Made by a program: the position numbers and the translations under genes. Of a DNA stretch of 64,000 bases, positions 24,287 to 33,452 are shown in pieces. The stretch comes from Telmatospirillum sp. (lineage in GTDB: Bacteria; Pseudomonadota; Alphaproteobacteria; CACIAM-22H2): the NCBI GenBank assembly GCA_020248985.1, contig JADCGL010000013.1, positions 80,654-144,653 of the forward strand, written 5' to 3'. Positions within the stretch are counted from its first letter, which is position 1. Every line of letters starts with the position of its first letter. The notes below the pieces were generated by a model. That model had not been told where the DNA came from. It ran no database searches and worked only from the letters and a program-made list of their open reading frames with translations.

Positions 24287-26113
24287 TCAAGCACCCAGTG
24301 TTTGGCGGTTTCGGTTGCGCAGATAGGCGGCACGGCGTTTGCGTGCGGCTACCCCGCGCGGCATGTCGTCGATCGCGACATCCCACCAGGCGCCGCCTTC
24401 TTGCGTGCTGATCCGCCGATCGGTGTCGATCACGATCACGCTGGTGGTCTTGGCGGCGCGCGCGCGGGCAAGGGCCGTGGGCAGGGCGGCGAGGCTAGCG
24501 ACTTTTTCGGCCTTCGCCCCCAGTGCTGCCGCATGGGCCGCGAAATCGACATGCGGGTGCGCGTCGTCGAGGCTGTTGTTGAAGGGGGCACCGCCCGTGG
24601 TGCGCTGCAGCCGTTCGATGCAACCGAATGCTCGATTGTCGAGCACGACGACGATCAGTTTGGCGTCGAGCGCCACCGACGTCGCGATCTCGGAATTCAT
24701 CATCAGATACGAGCCATCGCCGACCAGCACCACGACCTCGCGCCGCGGGGCCGCAAGCTTGGCGCCGAGCCCGCCCGCGATTTCGTAGCCCATGCAGGAA
24801 TATCCGTATTCGATATGGTAGGAGGTCGCGTCGCTTGCCTGCCAGAGCTTGTGCAACTCCCCCGGCAATCCGCCGGCCGCGCACACAACGATATGCGGAA
24901 ATGCGCGGACGAATTTGTTGACCGCACCCAGCACCTGCGCGTCGCTAGGCAGGCCGGGGCGCGGCCGCACGATCTTTGCGACTTGGCCATGCCAAGCTTT
25001 GGCGCTGCGCGCGTTGCTGCTTGTCCAAGCTTCGGGTACGCGCCAGCGTCCAAGGGCGGCGTCAAGGGCGCTCAAACATTCGCCTGCGTCGCCGATCAGC
25101 GGAACGGCACCGTGCTTGTGCGCGTCGAACGCGCCCACATTGATCTGCACGATTTTCGTGTCGCCGAAAATAGTGCGCGAGGCGGTGGGAAAATCGGCGA
25201 GGCGCGTGCCGATCGCGAGCACCAAATCGCAGCGCGCGGCAGCTTGGTTTGCGGCCGCCGTCCCCGTAACGCCGATCGCACCGAGATTTGTGCCATTTTC
25301 GCTTGCGATAGCACCCTTGCCGGCTTGGGTTTCCGCGCAAGGCAGCCCGCGTGCGGCGAGGAAGGTCGCAAGCTGCTTTTCGGCGAGCGCGTATTTGACG
25401 CCGCCGCCGACTAGCACGAGCGGTCGTTTGGCGTTTTTGATCAGGGCGGCCGCCGCTTGTACGCTGCGCCGATCTGGGATCGGGCGCAAAATACGGTGAA
25501 GGCGCGGTTCGAAGAACGCTACTGGGAACTCCGCGCTCTGGGTCTGCACGTCCTGCGGCAGGGCGAGTGTCGCCGGTCCGCATTCGGCAGGGTCGAGCAG
25601 CATGCGCAAGGCGGCGGGCAAGCTGGTCAGCAGCTGTTCGGGGCGCGTCAGCCGATCGAAATAGCGCGAGACAGGGCGGAACGTGTCGTTGGCCGAGATC
25701 GTCGGGTCGCCGAAATTCTCGATCTGCTGCAGAACCGGATCGGGGCGCCGATCCGCGAATATGTCGCCGGGCAGCAGCAGCACCGGCAGGCGGTTCACGT
25801 GGGCAAGGGCGGCGGCCGTCACCATATTCGTGGCGCCCGGCCCGATCGAACTCGTGCAGGCCATCATACGGCGGCGTGCATGCGTCTTGGCGTAGGCGAT
25901 TGCGGCGAGTGCCATCGCTTGTTCGTTGTGGGCGCGAAAGACCGGCAATTCGCGGCGATAGGCGTGGAAGGCCGGTCCAACGCCTGCCACATTGCCGTGG
26001 CCGAGAATCGCGAAGACGCCACCGAACAGCGGCAACGGCCCGGTCGGCGTTTCGATTGACTGGGCGGTCAAGAACCGAACCAATGCTTTTGCCAGAGTGA
26101 GCCGCAGACGCAT
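24287..26113 (-). CDS. iolD: 3D-trihydroxycyclohexane-1,2-dione hydrolase (IolD)
   Basis: A 608-residue thiamine-diphosphate enzyme. The catalytic Glu64 sits in AHNEQAMALAAIAYAK, and the TPP/Mg2+ motif GDGSYLMMNSE lies in the C-terminal domain. The IolD-specific YGYSCMGYEIAGGLGAKLA precedes it. It opens the ring of the dehydrated inosose in the cytosol. The ATG at 26113 has a GGGGGAAA-type ribosome site; an 11-codon upstream extension is unlikely. It heads the iolD-iolE unit, transcribed divergently from iolG. IolB, IolC, IolJ and IolA are not in this window. Confidence 0.92.
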   Translation of the reverse strand: MRLRLTLAKALVRFLTAQSIETPTGPLPLFGGVFAILGHGNVAGVGPAFHAYRRELPVFRAHNEQAMALAAIAYAKTHARRRMMACTSSIGPGATNMVTAAALAHVNRLPVLLLPGDIFADRRPDPVLQQIENFGDPTISANDTFRPVSRYFDRLTRPEQLLTSLPAALRMLLDPAECGPATLALPQDVQTQSAEFPVAFFEPRLHRILRPIPDRRSVQAAAALIKNAKRPLVLVGGGVKYALAEKQLATFLAARGLPCAETQAGKGAIASENGTNLGAIGVTGTAAANQAAARCDLVLAIGTRLADFPTASRTIFGDTKIVQINVGAFDAHKHGAVPLIGDAGECLSALDAALGRWRVPEAWTSSNARSAKAWHGQVAKIVRPRPGLPSDAQVLGAVNKFVRAFPHIVVCAAGGLPGELHKLWQASDATSYHIEYGYSCMGYEIAGGLGAKLAAPRREVVVLVGDGSYLMMNSEIATSVALDAKLIVVVLDNRAFGCIERLQRTTGGAPFNNSLDDAHPHVDFAAHAAALGAKAEKVASLAALPTALARARAAKTTSVIVIDTDRRISTQEGGAWWDVAIDDMPRGVAARKRRAAYLRNRNRQTLGA

Positions 26114-26263
26114 TTGATTTCCCCCTTCGCAGACGCAAAAACGCATCTTCGAATTATTTTCGCAAGCGATACGCCGACAGTACCGCTTTCTTGATTTATT
26201 TTTGTAACATTAGTGTCATAAACTTCCGGCAACAAGAACAAGTGTCGTCTTGAGGGGAGCCCA
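26114..26263. promoter_or_regulatory. Divergent iolD / iolG promoter region
   Basis: The 150-base gap is strikingly AT-richer than the flanking genes (for example GATTTATTTTTGTAACATTA near 26195). It must contain the back-to-back promoters of iolDE and of iolG and the following genes. No iol-type regulator gene adjoins it, and no clear dyad was found; GAGGGGAGCC is the iolG ribosome site. Confidence 0.5.
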
Positions 26264-27256
26264 ATGATCCATATCGCGCAATTCGGAGCCGGTCGCATCG
26301 GTCGTATTCACGCCGCCAATCTCGCGGCTGGCGATTCGGCGCGTCTGCGATATGTGGTCGATGTCGATGCGGCCGCCGCCACCGACCTCGCAAAGCGCTA
26401 CGGTGCTACGGCGGTCGATGCCAAAACGGCACTTGCCGATCCCAAGGTCGGGGCGGTGCTGATCGCGTCTTCGACGGATACGCATGCCGACTATTGCATC
26501 GCTGCCGCGAAGGCCGGCAAGGCGATCTTCTGCGAGAAACCGATCGACCTGTCTTTGAAGCGCGTCGATGCGTGCCTGAAGGCCGTTGCGGCGGCCAAGG
26601 TGCCGATGTTCGTCGGCTTCAATCGCCGGTTCGATCCGTCCTTTGCGTCGCTGAAAGCGCGCATCGATGCGGGCGAGATCGGTGCGGTCGAGCAGGTCGT
26701 GATTTCGAGCCGCGATCCCGGCCTGCCGCCGCTCGGCTATCTGAAGGTTTCGGGCGGACAGTTCCGTGACATGACCATCCACGATTTCGACATGGCGCGC
26801 TGGCTGCTGGGCGAGGAGCCGGTCGAGGTGATGGCGATGGGCTCGGCCCTCGTCGATCCGGCGGTGGCCAAGGTCGGCGACACCGACAGCGTAATGGTGC
26901 TGCTGCGCACCAAATCCGGGCGTCTTGCGCATATCAACAACAGCCGCCGTGCCAGCTACGGCTACGACCAGCGCATCGAAGTGCACGGCGCCAAGGGCCG
27001 CATGATCGCCGGGAATCTGACGCCGACCAGTGTGGAAAAAGCCGATGCGACCGCCGTCAGTGCCGACAAGCCGCTTTACTTCTTCCTCGAACGCTATGCC
27101 GAGGCCTATCGCAACGAACTTGCAGCGTTCGTGACCGCACTCGCCAAAAAGAAGAAAATGCCGGTCGATGCGAATGACGGCAGGCGCGCCCTTGCGCTCG
27201 CCGAAGCTGCACTCGAATCGTGTCGCCGCGGCCGCGCCGTCAAGGTGCTGGGATGA
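26264..27256 (+). CDS. iolG: myo-Inositol 2-dehydrogenase (IolG-like)
   Basis: A 330-residue Gfo/Idh/MocA oxidoreductase. N-terminal Rossmann fold with FGAGRIGRIHAANL, the EKP motif with Lys92, and the catalytic pair Asp169 and His173 in RDMTIHDFDMARW, spaced as in IolG. It oxidises an inositol to an inosose with NAD+. Divergent from iolD-iolE and overlapping the next SDR gene by ATGA. Its close linkage to iolD/E supports inositol or an isomer such as scyllo- or D-chiro-inositol as substrate. Confidence 0.9.
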   Translation: MIHIAQFGAGRIGRIHAANLAAGDSARLRYVVDVDAAAATDLAKRYGATAVDAKTALADPKVGAVLIASSTDTHADYCIAAAKAGKAIFCEKPIDLSLKRVDACLKAVAAAKVPMFVGFNRRFDPSFASLKARIDAGEIGAVEQVVISSRDPGLPPLGYLKVSGGQFRDMTIHDFDMARWLLGEEPVEVMAMGSALVDPAVAKVGDTDSVMVLLRTKSGRLAHINNSRRASYGYDQRIEVHGAKGRMIAGNLTPTSVEKADATAVSADKPLYFFLERYAEAYRNELAAFVTALAKKKKMPVDANDGRRALALAEAALESCRRGRAVKVLG

Positions 27257-28035
27257 AGAATCGGCGCATCGACGGCCAAATTCTGCTGATCACCGGCGCC
27301 ACGCAAGGCCTCGGCGAGGCGATCGCGCGCGAGGCCGCAGCCCTGGGGGCGGCGGGCCTTTGCATCACCGGGCGCAACGAAGCACGCGGCAAGCGCGTGG
27401 CCGAATCGCTTACGGCCGCCGGTTGCCCGGCCCAGTTCGCGGCAGCCGATCTTGCCGACGAAGCGGCGACGCGCGCTGTGTTCGACGCGGCCGTCAAGCG
27501 GTTCGGGCGCGTCGATGGGCTCGTGAATTCGGCGGCCTTGACCGATCGCGGCACCATCGAAAACACGCCCATCGAATTGTGGGACCGGCTGTTCGCCGTC
27601 AATGTGCGCGCACCCTTCGTGCTGACGCAGGCTTTCGTGCGCCATGCCAAAGCGCGCGGCGGCGGCGGGTGTATCGTCAATATCATCACGCGCTCGGCCC
27701 ATGGCGGCCAGCCGTTCCTGACTGCTTATTCGGCCTCGAAGGGGGCTCTTGCCACGCTGACAAAGAACGTCGCCAACGCCGTACGGGGTGATCGCATCCG
27801 CGTGAATGGCCTCAATATCGGCTGGATGGAAACGCCGGGAGAGCACGCGATCCAGGCCCGCGACGGCAATTCGGCCGATTGGCTCGCCAAGGCCGAGCCG
27901 AACCAGCCGTTCGGGCGCATCCTGAAGCCCGGCGACGTTTCTGCTCTCGTTCTCCATCTCTTGTCGCCGGCCGGCGAGATGATGACCGGCTCAGTCATCG
28001 ATTTCGACCAGAACGTGATGGGTGCCTACGACTGA
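27253..28035 (+). CDS. SDR-family oxidoreductase
   Basis: A 260-residue classical short-chain dehydrogenase: TGATQGLG (14-21) for the cofactor, NSAAL in place of NNAG, and catalytic Ser148, Tyr159 and Lys163. The start at 27253 overlaps iolG by ATGA; an 11-codon upstream start lies within iolG. Such an SDR beside iolG could oxidise another hydroxyl or a modified cyclitol, or reduce an inosose. The exact reaction is unknown. Confidence 0.85.
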   Translation: MKNRRIDGQILLITGATQGLGEAIAREAAALGAAGLCITGRNEARGKRVAESLTAAGCPAQFAAADLADEAATRAVFDAAVKRFGRVDGLVNSAALTDRGTIENTPIELWDRLFAVNVRAPFVLTQAFVRHAKARGGGGCIVNIITRSAHGGQPFLTAYSASKGALATLTKNVANAVRGDRIRVNGLNIGWMETPGEHAIQARDGNSADWLAKAEPNQPFGRILKPGDVSALVLHLLSPAGEMMTGSVIDFDQNVMGAYD

Positions 28036-28073
28036 TCCGCAAAAAAGACTGCAATAAAGGGAGATACCGAACC

Positions 28074-29099
28074 ATGAAAACGCATCGTTTGGCGGCCTTG
28101 GCCGTGGCTTTCGGCACGTTTGCCGCAGTCCAGCCGGCCGCTGCCCAAGGCCAGCTTTCGCTCTACTGCTCGGTGCAGGAAGAATGGTGCCGTCCGATGG
28201 CGGCCGCGTTCGAGCGCGAAACCGGCATCAAGGTCAACATGACCCGCAAATCGTCGGGCGAAACCTATGCCCAGCTCAAGGCGGAACGCCAGAACCCACG
28301 CGGCGACGTCTGGTGGGGCGGAACGGGAGACCCGCATCTGCAGGCCGCCGAGGAAAACCTCACGGCCGAATACAAGTCGCCGATGCTCAAAGATCTTTAC
28401 GACTGGGCGACGCGCCAGGCCGAGCTTTCGAAATATCGCACGGTCGGCATCTATTCGGGCGCGCTCGGCTACTCCTACAACACGCGCACGCTGGCCCAGC
28501 GCAATCTGCCCGAGCCCAAATGCTGGCGCGATCTCGCCAAGCCGGAATATCGCGGCGAAGTGCAGGTCGCCGATCCGAATTCGTCGGGCACGGCCTACAC
28601 GATGCTCGCATCGCTCGTGCAGATCTTCGGCGAAGAGCAGGCCTTCACCTTCATGAAGGCGCTGCATCCGAACGTGAACCAGTACACGCGTTCCGGTGCT
28701 GCTCCCGCACGCGCGGCAGCGACCGGCGAAACGCTGATCGGCATCACCTTCCTGCACGACGCAGTCACGCAAGCGCTGACGGGGGCACCCGTCAAGCTCG
28801 TCGCACCGTGCGAAGGGACAGGCTTCGAGATCGGCTCGATGTCGATCGTGCGCGGGGCGCGCAACATGGCCAACGCGCGCAAATTCTACGACTGGGCGCT
28901 CACGCCAGCGGCTCAGAACCTCGCTGAAGAAGCCAAATCGTTCCAGATCCCGTCCAACAAGGCGTCCAAGATCCCCGAGGCTGCCCCGCGCATGCAGGAC
29001 ATCACGCTGATCCAGTACGACTTCCAGCGCTTCGGTTCGGCCGCGGAACGCGATCGGCTGCTGCAGCGTTGGACGCGCGAAGTACGTGGCGGTTCTTGA
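28074..29099 (+). CDS. AfuA/FbpA-type periplasmic binding protein
   Basis: A 341-residue extracellular binding protein of the ferric-iron/hexose-phosphate class (family 1). A Sec signal peptide ends at about Ala24 (QPAAA), then LYCSVQEEWCRPMAAAFERETG. The region DVWWGGTGDPH and YNTRTLA is typical of AfuA-like proteins. AfuA of some pathogens binds sugar phosphates rather than Fe3+; the tyrosine ligands of FbpA for iron are not evident as a clear YY pair. With iolG upstream and sugar oxidoreductases downstream, an organic, possibly phosphorylated, cyclitol or sugar is the likelier ligand (inference). ATG 28074 is preceded by AAGGGAG. Confidence 0.82.
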   Translation: MKTHRLAALAVAFGTFAAVQPAAAQGQLSLYCSVQEEWCRPMAAAFERETGIKVNMTRKSSGETYAQLKAERQNPRGDVWWGGTGDPHLQAAEENLTAEYKSPMLKDLYDWATRQAELSKYRTVGIYSGALGYSYNTRTLAQRNLPEPKCWRDLAKPEYRGEVQVADPNSSGTAYTMLASLVQIFGEEQAFTFMKALHPNVNQYTRSGAAPARAAATGETLIGITFLHDAVTQALTGAPVKLVAPCEGTGFEIGSMSIVRGARNMANARKFYDWALTPAAQNLAEEAKSFQIPSNKASKIPEAAPRMQDITLIQYDFQRFGSAAERDRLLQRWTREVRGGS

Positions 29100-29112
29100 G
29101 GTTTAGGCACTG

Positions 29113-31305
29113 ATGCGTCGTCTTGTTCTGACTTGGGCGTGCGCGGCGGCGGTCGCTTTTGCGCTCGTCCCCTGGCAGCTGCAGGAGGACGGATTCTTCG
29201 CCTTCGAATGGCTTGCCCAATACCCGGGCGACACCGCGTCGCCCGGGCTTTTCTACGCGCTCGGCGAACGGCCGTGGCTGTGGGGCGTGGTGCCGCCGAT
29301 CCTTCTCGGCTTTGCGACACTCGCGTTCGAGCGTGCTGACAAGCGCTTCGGCCGTACGCTGATTGCGGCAGGCGTACTTGGCCTCGGCTACACGCTGGCG
29401 CAAGGGTTCGCGATCGGCATTGTCGGACTCAAATGGGAATGGCTTGCGGCCCTCGTCGGGCCCATCGACACCCAGCAATTCGGGTTCGGCTGGGGGGCGG
29501 TCGGCGTTCTTGCGGCCTTTGTCGTTTGGATTTCGCTCGGAATTGCGGCTTTGGGCATGTTCCGCGGCGACGCGTTTGTGGCGGGCGGCGTCGTCATTTC
29601 GAGCGCTTTGATTCTCGCCTTCGTGTTCTTCCCAATTGCTACGATGCTGGCGGGTGCGATGACCGACGAGGCGGGCGAGATAGCGCTGGCGCTGTTCTTC
29701 CGCCGCCTGTTTGCCGACGACGTATGGGGTCTCGCCTGTTTCTACAGTGCGCGCCCATGCGGCGTGATGTTCAACACAGTGCTGCTGGGCCTCATTACCG
29801 GCACGGTTTCCACTTTGATGGGGCTTGGCTTCGCTCTCGTCGTGGTGCGCACGCAGTTTCCGTATCGGCGCGCGCTGCGGGCACTGACGATACTGCCGAT
29901 CATCACGCCGCCTTTCGTGATTTCGCTCGCCATCGTCGTCCTATTCGGACGCACGGGCATCGTCACCTCGTTTCTCGACGCGGCCTTCGGCATTCCGCCC
30001 ACGCGCTGGATCTACGGCCTGCCGGGGGTCGCGATCTCGCAGCTTCTCTCGCAGATCCCAGTCGCCTTCCTCGTCATGATCGGCGTGGTCGAGGCGATCA
30101 GCCCGTCCCTCGAGGAAGCCTCGCAGACGCTGGGTGCCTCGCGCTGGCAGACGTTCCGCACCGTCACTTGGCCTTTGCTGCGGCCGGGGCTTGCGGCGGC
30201 TTTCCTTTTGGGCTTCGTCGAAAGCCTGTCGGATTTCGGAAACCCGCTTGTGCTGGGCGGCAATTTCGACGTGCTCTCGACGAAGATCTTTTTCGCGATC
30301 GTCGGCGCCCAGCACGATCCGGGCCGTGCCGCCGTACTGGCCCTATTGCTGCTGTCGCTCACGCTCGGCGCCTTCTGGCTGCAGACGCGCTGGCTCGGTC
30401 GCCAGAGCTACGTGACCGTGACCGGGAAGGGTGACGCAGGCCTCTCGGCCGAACTGCCCAAAACGCTGCGGCGCGTCCTTTATTGGACGACGATACCGTG
30501 GGCGGTGTTCACGGCTGTGACCTACGCCATCGTCGTCTTCGGCGGTTTCGTGCGCGATATCGGCCGCTTCGATCTCGAATTCACGTGGCGCCACTATCTC
30601 GATGCGTTCCGCGTCGAAAACACGGAGCGCGGCTGGTTCTTCTCGGGCTCGGCCTGGGACTCGCTCGCGACGACCCTCGAAGTTTCGGCAATCTCGGCCC
30701 CGCTCACGGCCGCCTTAGGGCTGCTCGTGGCGTATCTACTGGCGCGCCAGCGTTTTGCGGGCAGCCGCACCTTCGAATTCATGACGATGCTGTCTTTTGC
30801 AATTCCGGGCACGGTCGTCGGCGTTTCCTACATTCTTGCGTTCAATGTGCCGCCGCTCGAATTGACGGGCACGGGCCTCATTCTTGTGATCTGCTTTGTG
30901 TTCCGCAACATGCCGGTCGGCGTACGCGCGGGCATGGCCGCACTCGCGCAGATCGACAAGAGCCTCGACGAGGCATCGATGACGCTCGGCGCGCGCACCG
31001 GGCAGACGGTCCAGCGTGTCGTGATGCCGCTGCTGCGCCCGGCGATCGTGGCAACGCTCGTGTTCAGTTTCGTGCACGCAATGACGGCGGTCTCGGCCGT
31101 CGTCTTTCTCACGAGTGCGCGCCACAATATGGCGACGGCCTATATCGTCGGGCGCGTTGAGGCGGGCGAAATCGCACTTGCGATCGCCTATTCGACCGTA
31201 TTGATCGCAATCATGGCTTTGGCGATTCTGCTTATCCAGTTTGCCGTTGGCCGACGCGAACTGGGTCGGCGCGGGCAGCAGGCGGCAGCTTTGGGCGGAC
31301 ATTGA
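29113..31305 (+). CDS. AfuB/FbpB-type fused ABC permease
   Basis: A 730-residue inner-membrane protein with two fused permease halves. An N-terminal region of about 170 residues with extra hydrophobic segments precedes the first permease core; the two EAA-type coupling loops are EEASQTLGASRWQTFRTVTWP and DEASMTLGARTGQTVQRVVMP. This length and layout match AfuB-type permeases rather than the shorter FbpB (about 550 residues). It lies 13 bases after the binding-protein gene and ends at the ATPase gene. Confidence 0.88.
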   Translation: MRRLVLTWACAAAVAFALVPWQLQEDGFFAFEWLAQYPGDTASPGLFYALGERPWLWGVVPPILLGFATLAFERADKRFGRTLIAAGVLGLGYTLAQGFAIGIVGLKWEWLAALVGPIDTQQFGFGWGAVGVLAAFVVWISLGIAALGMFRGDAFVAGGVVISSALILAFVFFPIATMLAGAMTDEAGEIALALFFRRLFADDVWGLACFYSARPCGVMFNTVLLGLITGTVSTLMGLGFALVVVRTQFPYRRALRALTILPIITPPFVISLAIVVLFGRTGIVTSFLDAAFGIPPTRWIYGLPGVAISQLLSQIPVAFLVMIGVVEAISPSLEEASQTLGASRWQTFRTVTWPLLRPGLAAAFLLGFVESLSDFGNPLVLGGNFDVLSTKIFFAIVGAQHDPGRAAVLALLLLSLTLGAFWLQTRWLGRQSYVTVTGKGDAGLSAELPKTLRRVLYWTTIPWAVFTAVTYAIVVFGGFVRDIGRFDLEFTWRHYLDAFRVENTERGWFFSGSAWDSLATTLEVSAISAPLTAALGLLVAYLLARQRFAGSRTFEFMTMLSFAIPGTVVGVSYILAFNVPPLELTGTGLILVICFVFRNMPVGVRAGMAALAQIDKSLDEASMTLGARTGQTVQRVVMPLLRPAIVATLVFSFVHAMTAVSAVVFLTSARHNMATAYIVGRVEAGEIALAIAYSTVLIAIMALAILLIQFAVGRRELGRRGQQAAALGGH

Positions 31306-31313
31306 GAGACAAC

Positions 31314-32393
31314 GTGGCAAAAACGCTGAAAAAAGGACCGGCATCGGTCGAGTTCCGGAATGTCGTCAAGAAATACGGCACGATCGCGGCCGTCGATGGC
31401 GTGTCGTTCACGGTGGAACCCGGCACGTTGGTCACGCTGCTGGGGCCTTCGGGCTGCGGCAAGACGACGACGCTGCGCCTCGTCGCCGGACTCGAAATCG
31501 CGACATCCGGCCAGATCCTGATCGGCGGGGCGGATGTCACGCGCCTGTCGGCGGCCGACCGCGACGTGTCGATGGTGTTCCAGTCCTACGCGCTGTTCCC
31601 GCACATGAACGTGCTCGACAATGTCGCCTACGGGCCGAGCGTTCAGGGCGTTCCGAAGGCTCAGGCGCACGAGATGGCGCGCGAGAAGCTGCGTCTTGTC
31701 GGGCTTGCGGACTACGATCTGCGCCTGCCGTCGGAGCTGTCGGGCGGCCAGCAGCAGCGCGTGGCCGTGGCGCGCGCACTTACGCTCGAGCCGCAGGTAC
31801 TGCTCTTCGACGAGCCATTGTCCAATCTCGACGCCAAGCTGCGTCGCCGCGTGCGCGAGGACATTCGCGACCTGCAGCAGAGTCTGAACCTCACCGTCGT
31901 CTACGTGACGCATGACCAGCAGGAGGCGTTGGCTGTATCGGACCGCGTGATCGTAATGTCGAATGCGCGCATCGCGCAAGCCGGCAGTCCACGCGATCTT
32001 TACGAGTCTCCCGCCAGTCTGTTCGTCGCAGACTTCATGGGTGATTCCAACATCGTCGAAGCCGAGATCGTGTCGGTCGCCGAAGGTTCGGCGCGCACGC
32101 GGCTTGCCGACATCGTGCTCGAGTTGCCCGCACGCGGGCTTGCGCCCGGGCCGGTCAAGATCGCAATTCGGCCCGAGGCGCTGGCCGTATGCTTGGTCAA
32201 ACCCGAAATGCCGAGCATTGCCGGAACCGTCGCTAAGGCAGCCTATCTCGGCACGCATATGGAATACACGGTGGCGACAGCAGCAGGCGCTCTGTTCGTC
32301 GTCGACAAGAACGTGGCCGAACCAAAGGCCCTGGGCACCGGCCTGTGGCTGGGGCTCACGCGCGTTGGCGTCGCTTTGGTGCCGAGGTCGTGA
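31314..32393 (+). CDS. AfuC/FbpC/UgpC-like ABC transporter ATPase
   Basis: A 359-residue ATPase with Walker A GPSGCGKT (44-51), LSGGQQQR at about 142-149, Walker B VLLFDEPLSNLDAKL and a C-terminal TOBE-like regulatory domain of about 120 residues. The chosen start is GTG 31314, with GAGAG six bases upstream; a TTG at 31302 overlapping the permease stop is an alternative. It belongs to the ATPase superfamily that also energises sugar and polyamine importers, so it may also serve the ATPase-less sugar importer encoded 3-5 kb downstream. Its stop overlaps the next gene's ATG (TGATG). Confidence 0.9.
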   Translation: MAKTLKKGPASVEFRNVVKKYGTIAAVDGVSFTVEPGTLVTLLGPSGCGKTTTLRLVAGLEIATSGQILIGGADVTRLSAADRDVSMVFQSYALFPHMNVLDNVAYGPSVQGVPKAQAHEMAREKLRLVGLADYDLRLPSELSGGQQQRVAVARALTLEPQVLLFDEPLSNLDAKLRRRVREDIRDLQQSLNLTVVYVTHDQQEALAVSDRVIVMSNARIAQAGSPRDLYESPASLFVADFMGDSNIVEAEIVSVAEGSARTRLADIVLELPARGLAPGPVKIAIRPEALAVCLVKPEMPSIAGTVAKAAYLGTHMEYTVATAAGALFVVDKNVAEPKALGTGLWLGLTRVGVALVPRS

Positions 32394-33373
32394 TGCGCCC
32401 TCTCAATATATGCATGGTCGGCTACGGCATGATGGGGGCCTGGCATTCGGCCGCTTTGCAGCGGGCGGATGTCGTGCTGCATACGCTCGTCGGCCGTCGA
32501 CCCGAGGCGGCACAGGAATTCGCCGCGCGCTATGGCTATCGCCATGTCGCGGGCGATCTTGCGCAAGCGTTGGCCGATCCGGCGATCGACATTGTCGTGC
32601 TGGGCTCGCCCAGCGAGCTGCACGAGGCGCAGGCGATCGCGAGTCTGGAGGCGGGCAAGCACACGCTGATCGAAATCCCGATCGCGATGAGCCTTACCGG
32701 CGCCGAGCGCGTGGTGGCGGCAGGCGAACGCAGCGGGTGCGTCTACGGCGTTTGCCATCCGATGCGCTATCGGCGCGAGCGGGTTGCCTTGCGTGCGCGG
32801 CTCGCGGCCGGCGAGGAGAAGATCCGCCACATTGCCGGACGATTTTTCATCAAAAGGCTCGTCAATGTCGGGGCGACCGGCTATCGGCGCAGCTGGATCG
32901 ACAATATTCTGTGGCACCATTTTTGCCATTTCGTCGATCTGGCGACGTATCTGCTGGCCGAAGATCCGATCGTGCGCGTGCAAAGTCAGATGGGGCCCTG
33001 CCATCCGGCCACCGGCATCCCGATGGAATGCGTATTTCTCGGCGAGACGGCTGGCGGGGCATCGGTGATGGTGCATGGCTCGTACCATGCGACGTTCCGT
33101 CTCTACGACAAGCTCATCGTCACCGACCGCGAAACCTATCTCTACGACATTCTCGGCAACACGCTGCGCACCGAGGCAGGCATGGTCACCATCGAGGACG
33201 AACAGACAAACTGTGTCCGGGTGATCGACGATTTTCTGGCCGCGGTGCAGAGCGGCCGGGCACCGCTGACCTCTGGCCCCTCGGTGCTGCCGGTGATGCG
33301 CCTGCTGCAGCAAGCCCAGGACGCCTGGGAGGTACGTCACGGTGCCATAGCGCTCCCCGGCCGGCCGCTTTAA
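32393..33373 (+). CDS. Gfo/Idh/MocA dehydrogenase, LigC-like subgroup
   Basis: A 326-residue NAD(P)-dependent oxidoreductase with the N-terminal VGYGMMGAWH fold. The common EKP motif is replaced by Glu94-Ile95-Pro96, so the usual catalytic lysine is absent. Together with RRSWIDNILWHHFCHFVDL and GPCHPATGIPMEC this resembles the LigC group (4-carboxy-2-hydroxymuconate semialdehyde dehydrogenases, which act on cyclic hemiacetals), recalled from family knowledge. A pyranose- or lactol-like substrate is therefore plausible. Translation is coupled to the ATPase gene by TGATG. A 16-codon upstream start overlaps that gene and is rejected. Confidence 0.8.
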   Translation: MRPLNICMVGYGMMGAWHSAALQRADVVLHTLVGRRPEAAQEFAARYGYRHVAGDLAQALADPAIDIVVLGSPSELHEAQAIASLEAGKHTLIEIPIAMSLTGAERVVAAGERSGCVYGVCHPMRYRRERVALRARLAAGEEKIRHIAGRFFIKRLVNVGATGYRRSWIDNILWHHFCHFVDLATYLLAEDPIVRVQSQMGPCHPATGIPMECVFLGETAGGASVMVHGSYHATFRLYDKLIVTDRETYLYDILGNTLRTEAGMVTIEDEQTNCVRVIDDFLAAVQSGRAPLTSGPSVLPVMRLLQQAQDAWEVRHGAIALPGRPL

Positions 33374-33401
33374 CACGCGCGCGTGGTTTCGCTTGCTCTC
33401 T

Positions 33402-33419
33402 ATTATCGATATCAATAAT
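33402..33419. promoter_or_regulatory. AT-rich 18-base palindrome upstream of GntR gene
   Basis: ATTATCGATATCAATAAT reads the same on both strands at 16 of 18 positions, centred on GATATC. It lies 33 bases before the GntR start codon and stands out as an AT island in GC-rich DNA. Position and symmetry fit an operator for the GntR protein encoded just downstream, probably overlapping its promoter. Binding is inferred. Confidence 0.55.
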
Positions 33420-33452
33420 GTTGAGGCAACAAGACGGGAAGGGGGGAGCCTC

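Noticed and set aside
28074..32393. Plain ferric-iron importer (FbpABC) for the 28-32 kb transporter
   Set aside because: The permease length with its N-terminal extension fits AfuB better, and all neighbours are sugar or cyclitol genes; iron cannot be fully excluded.
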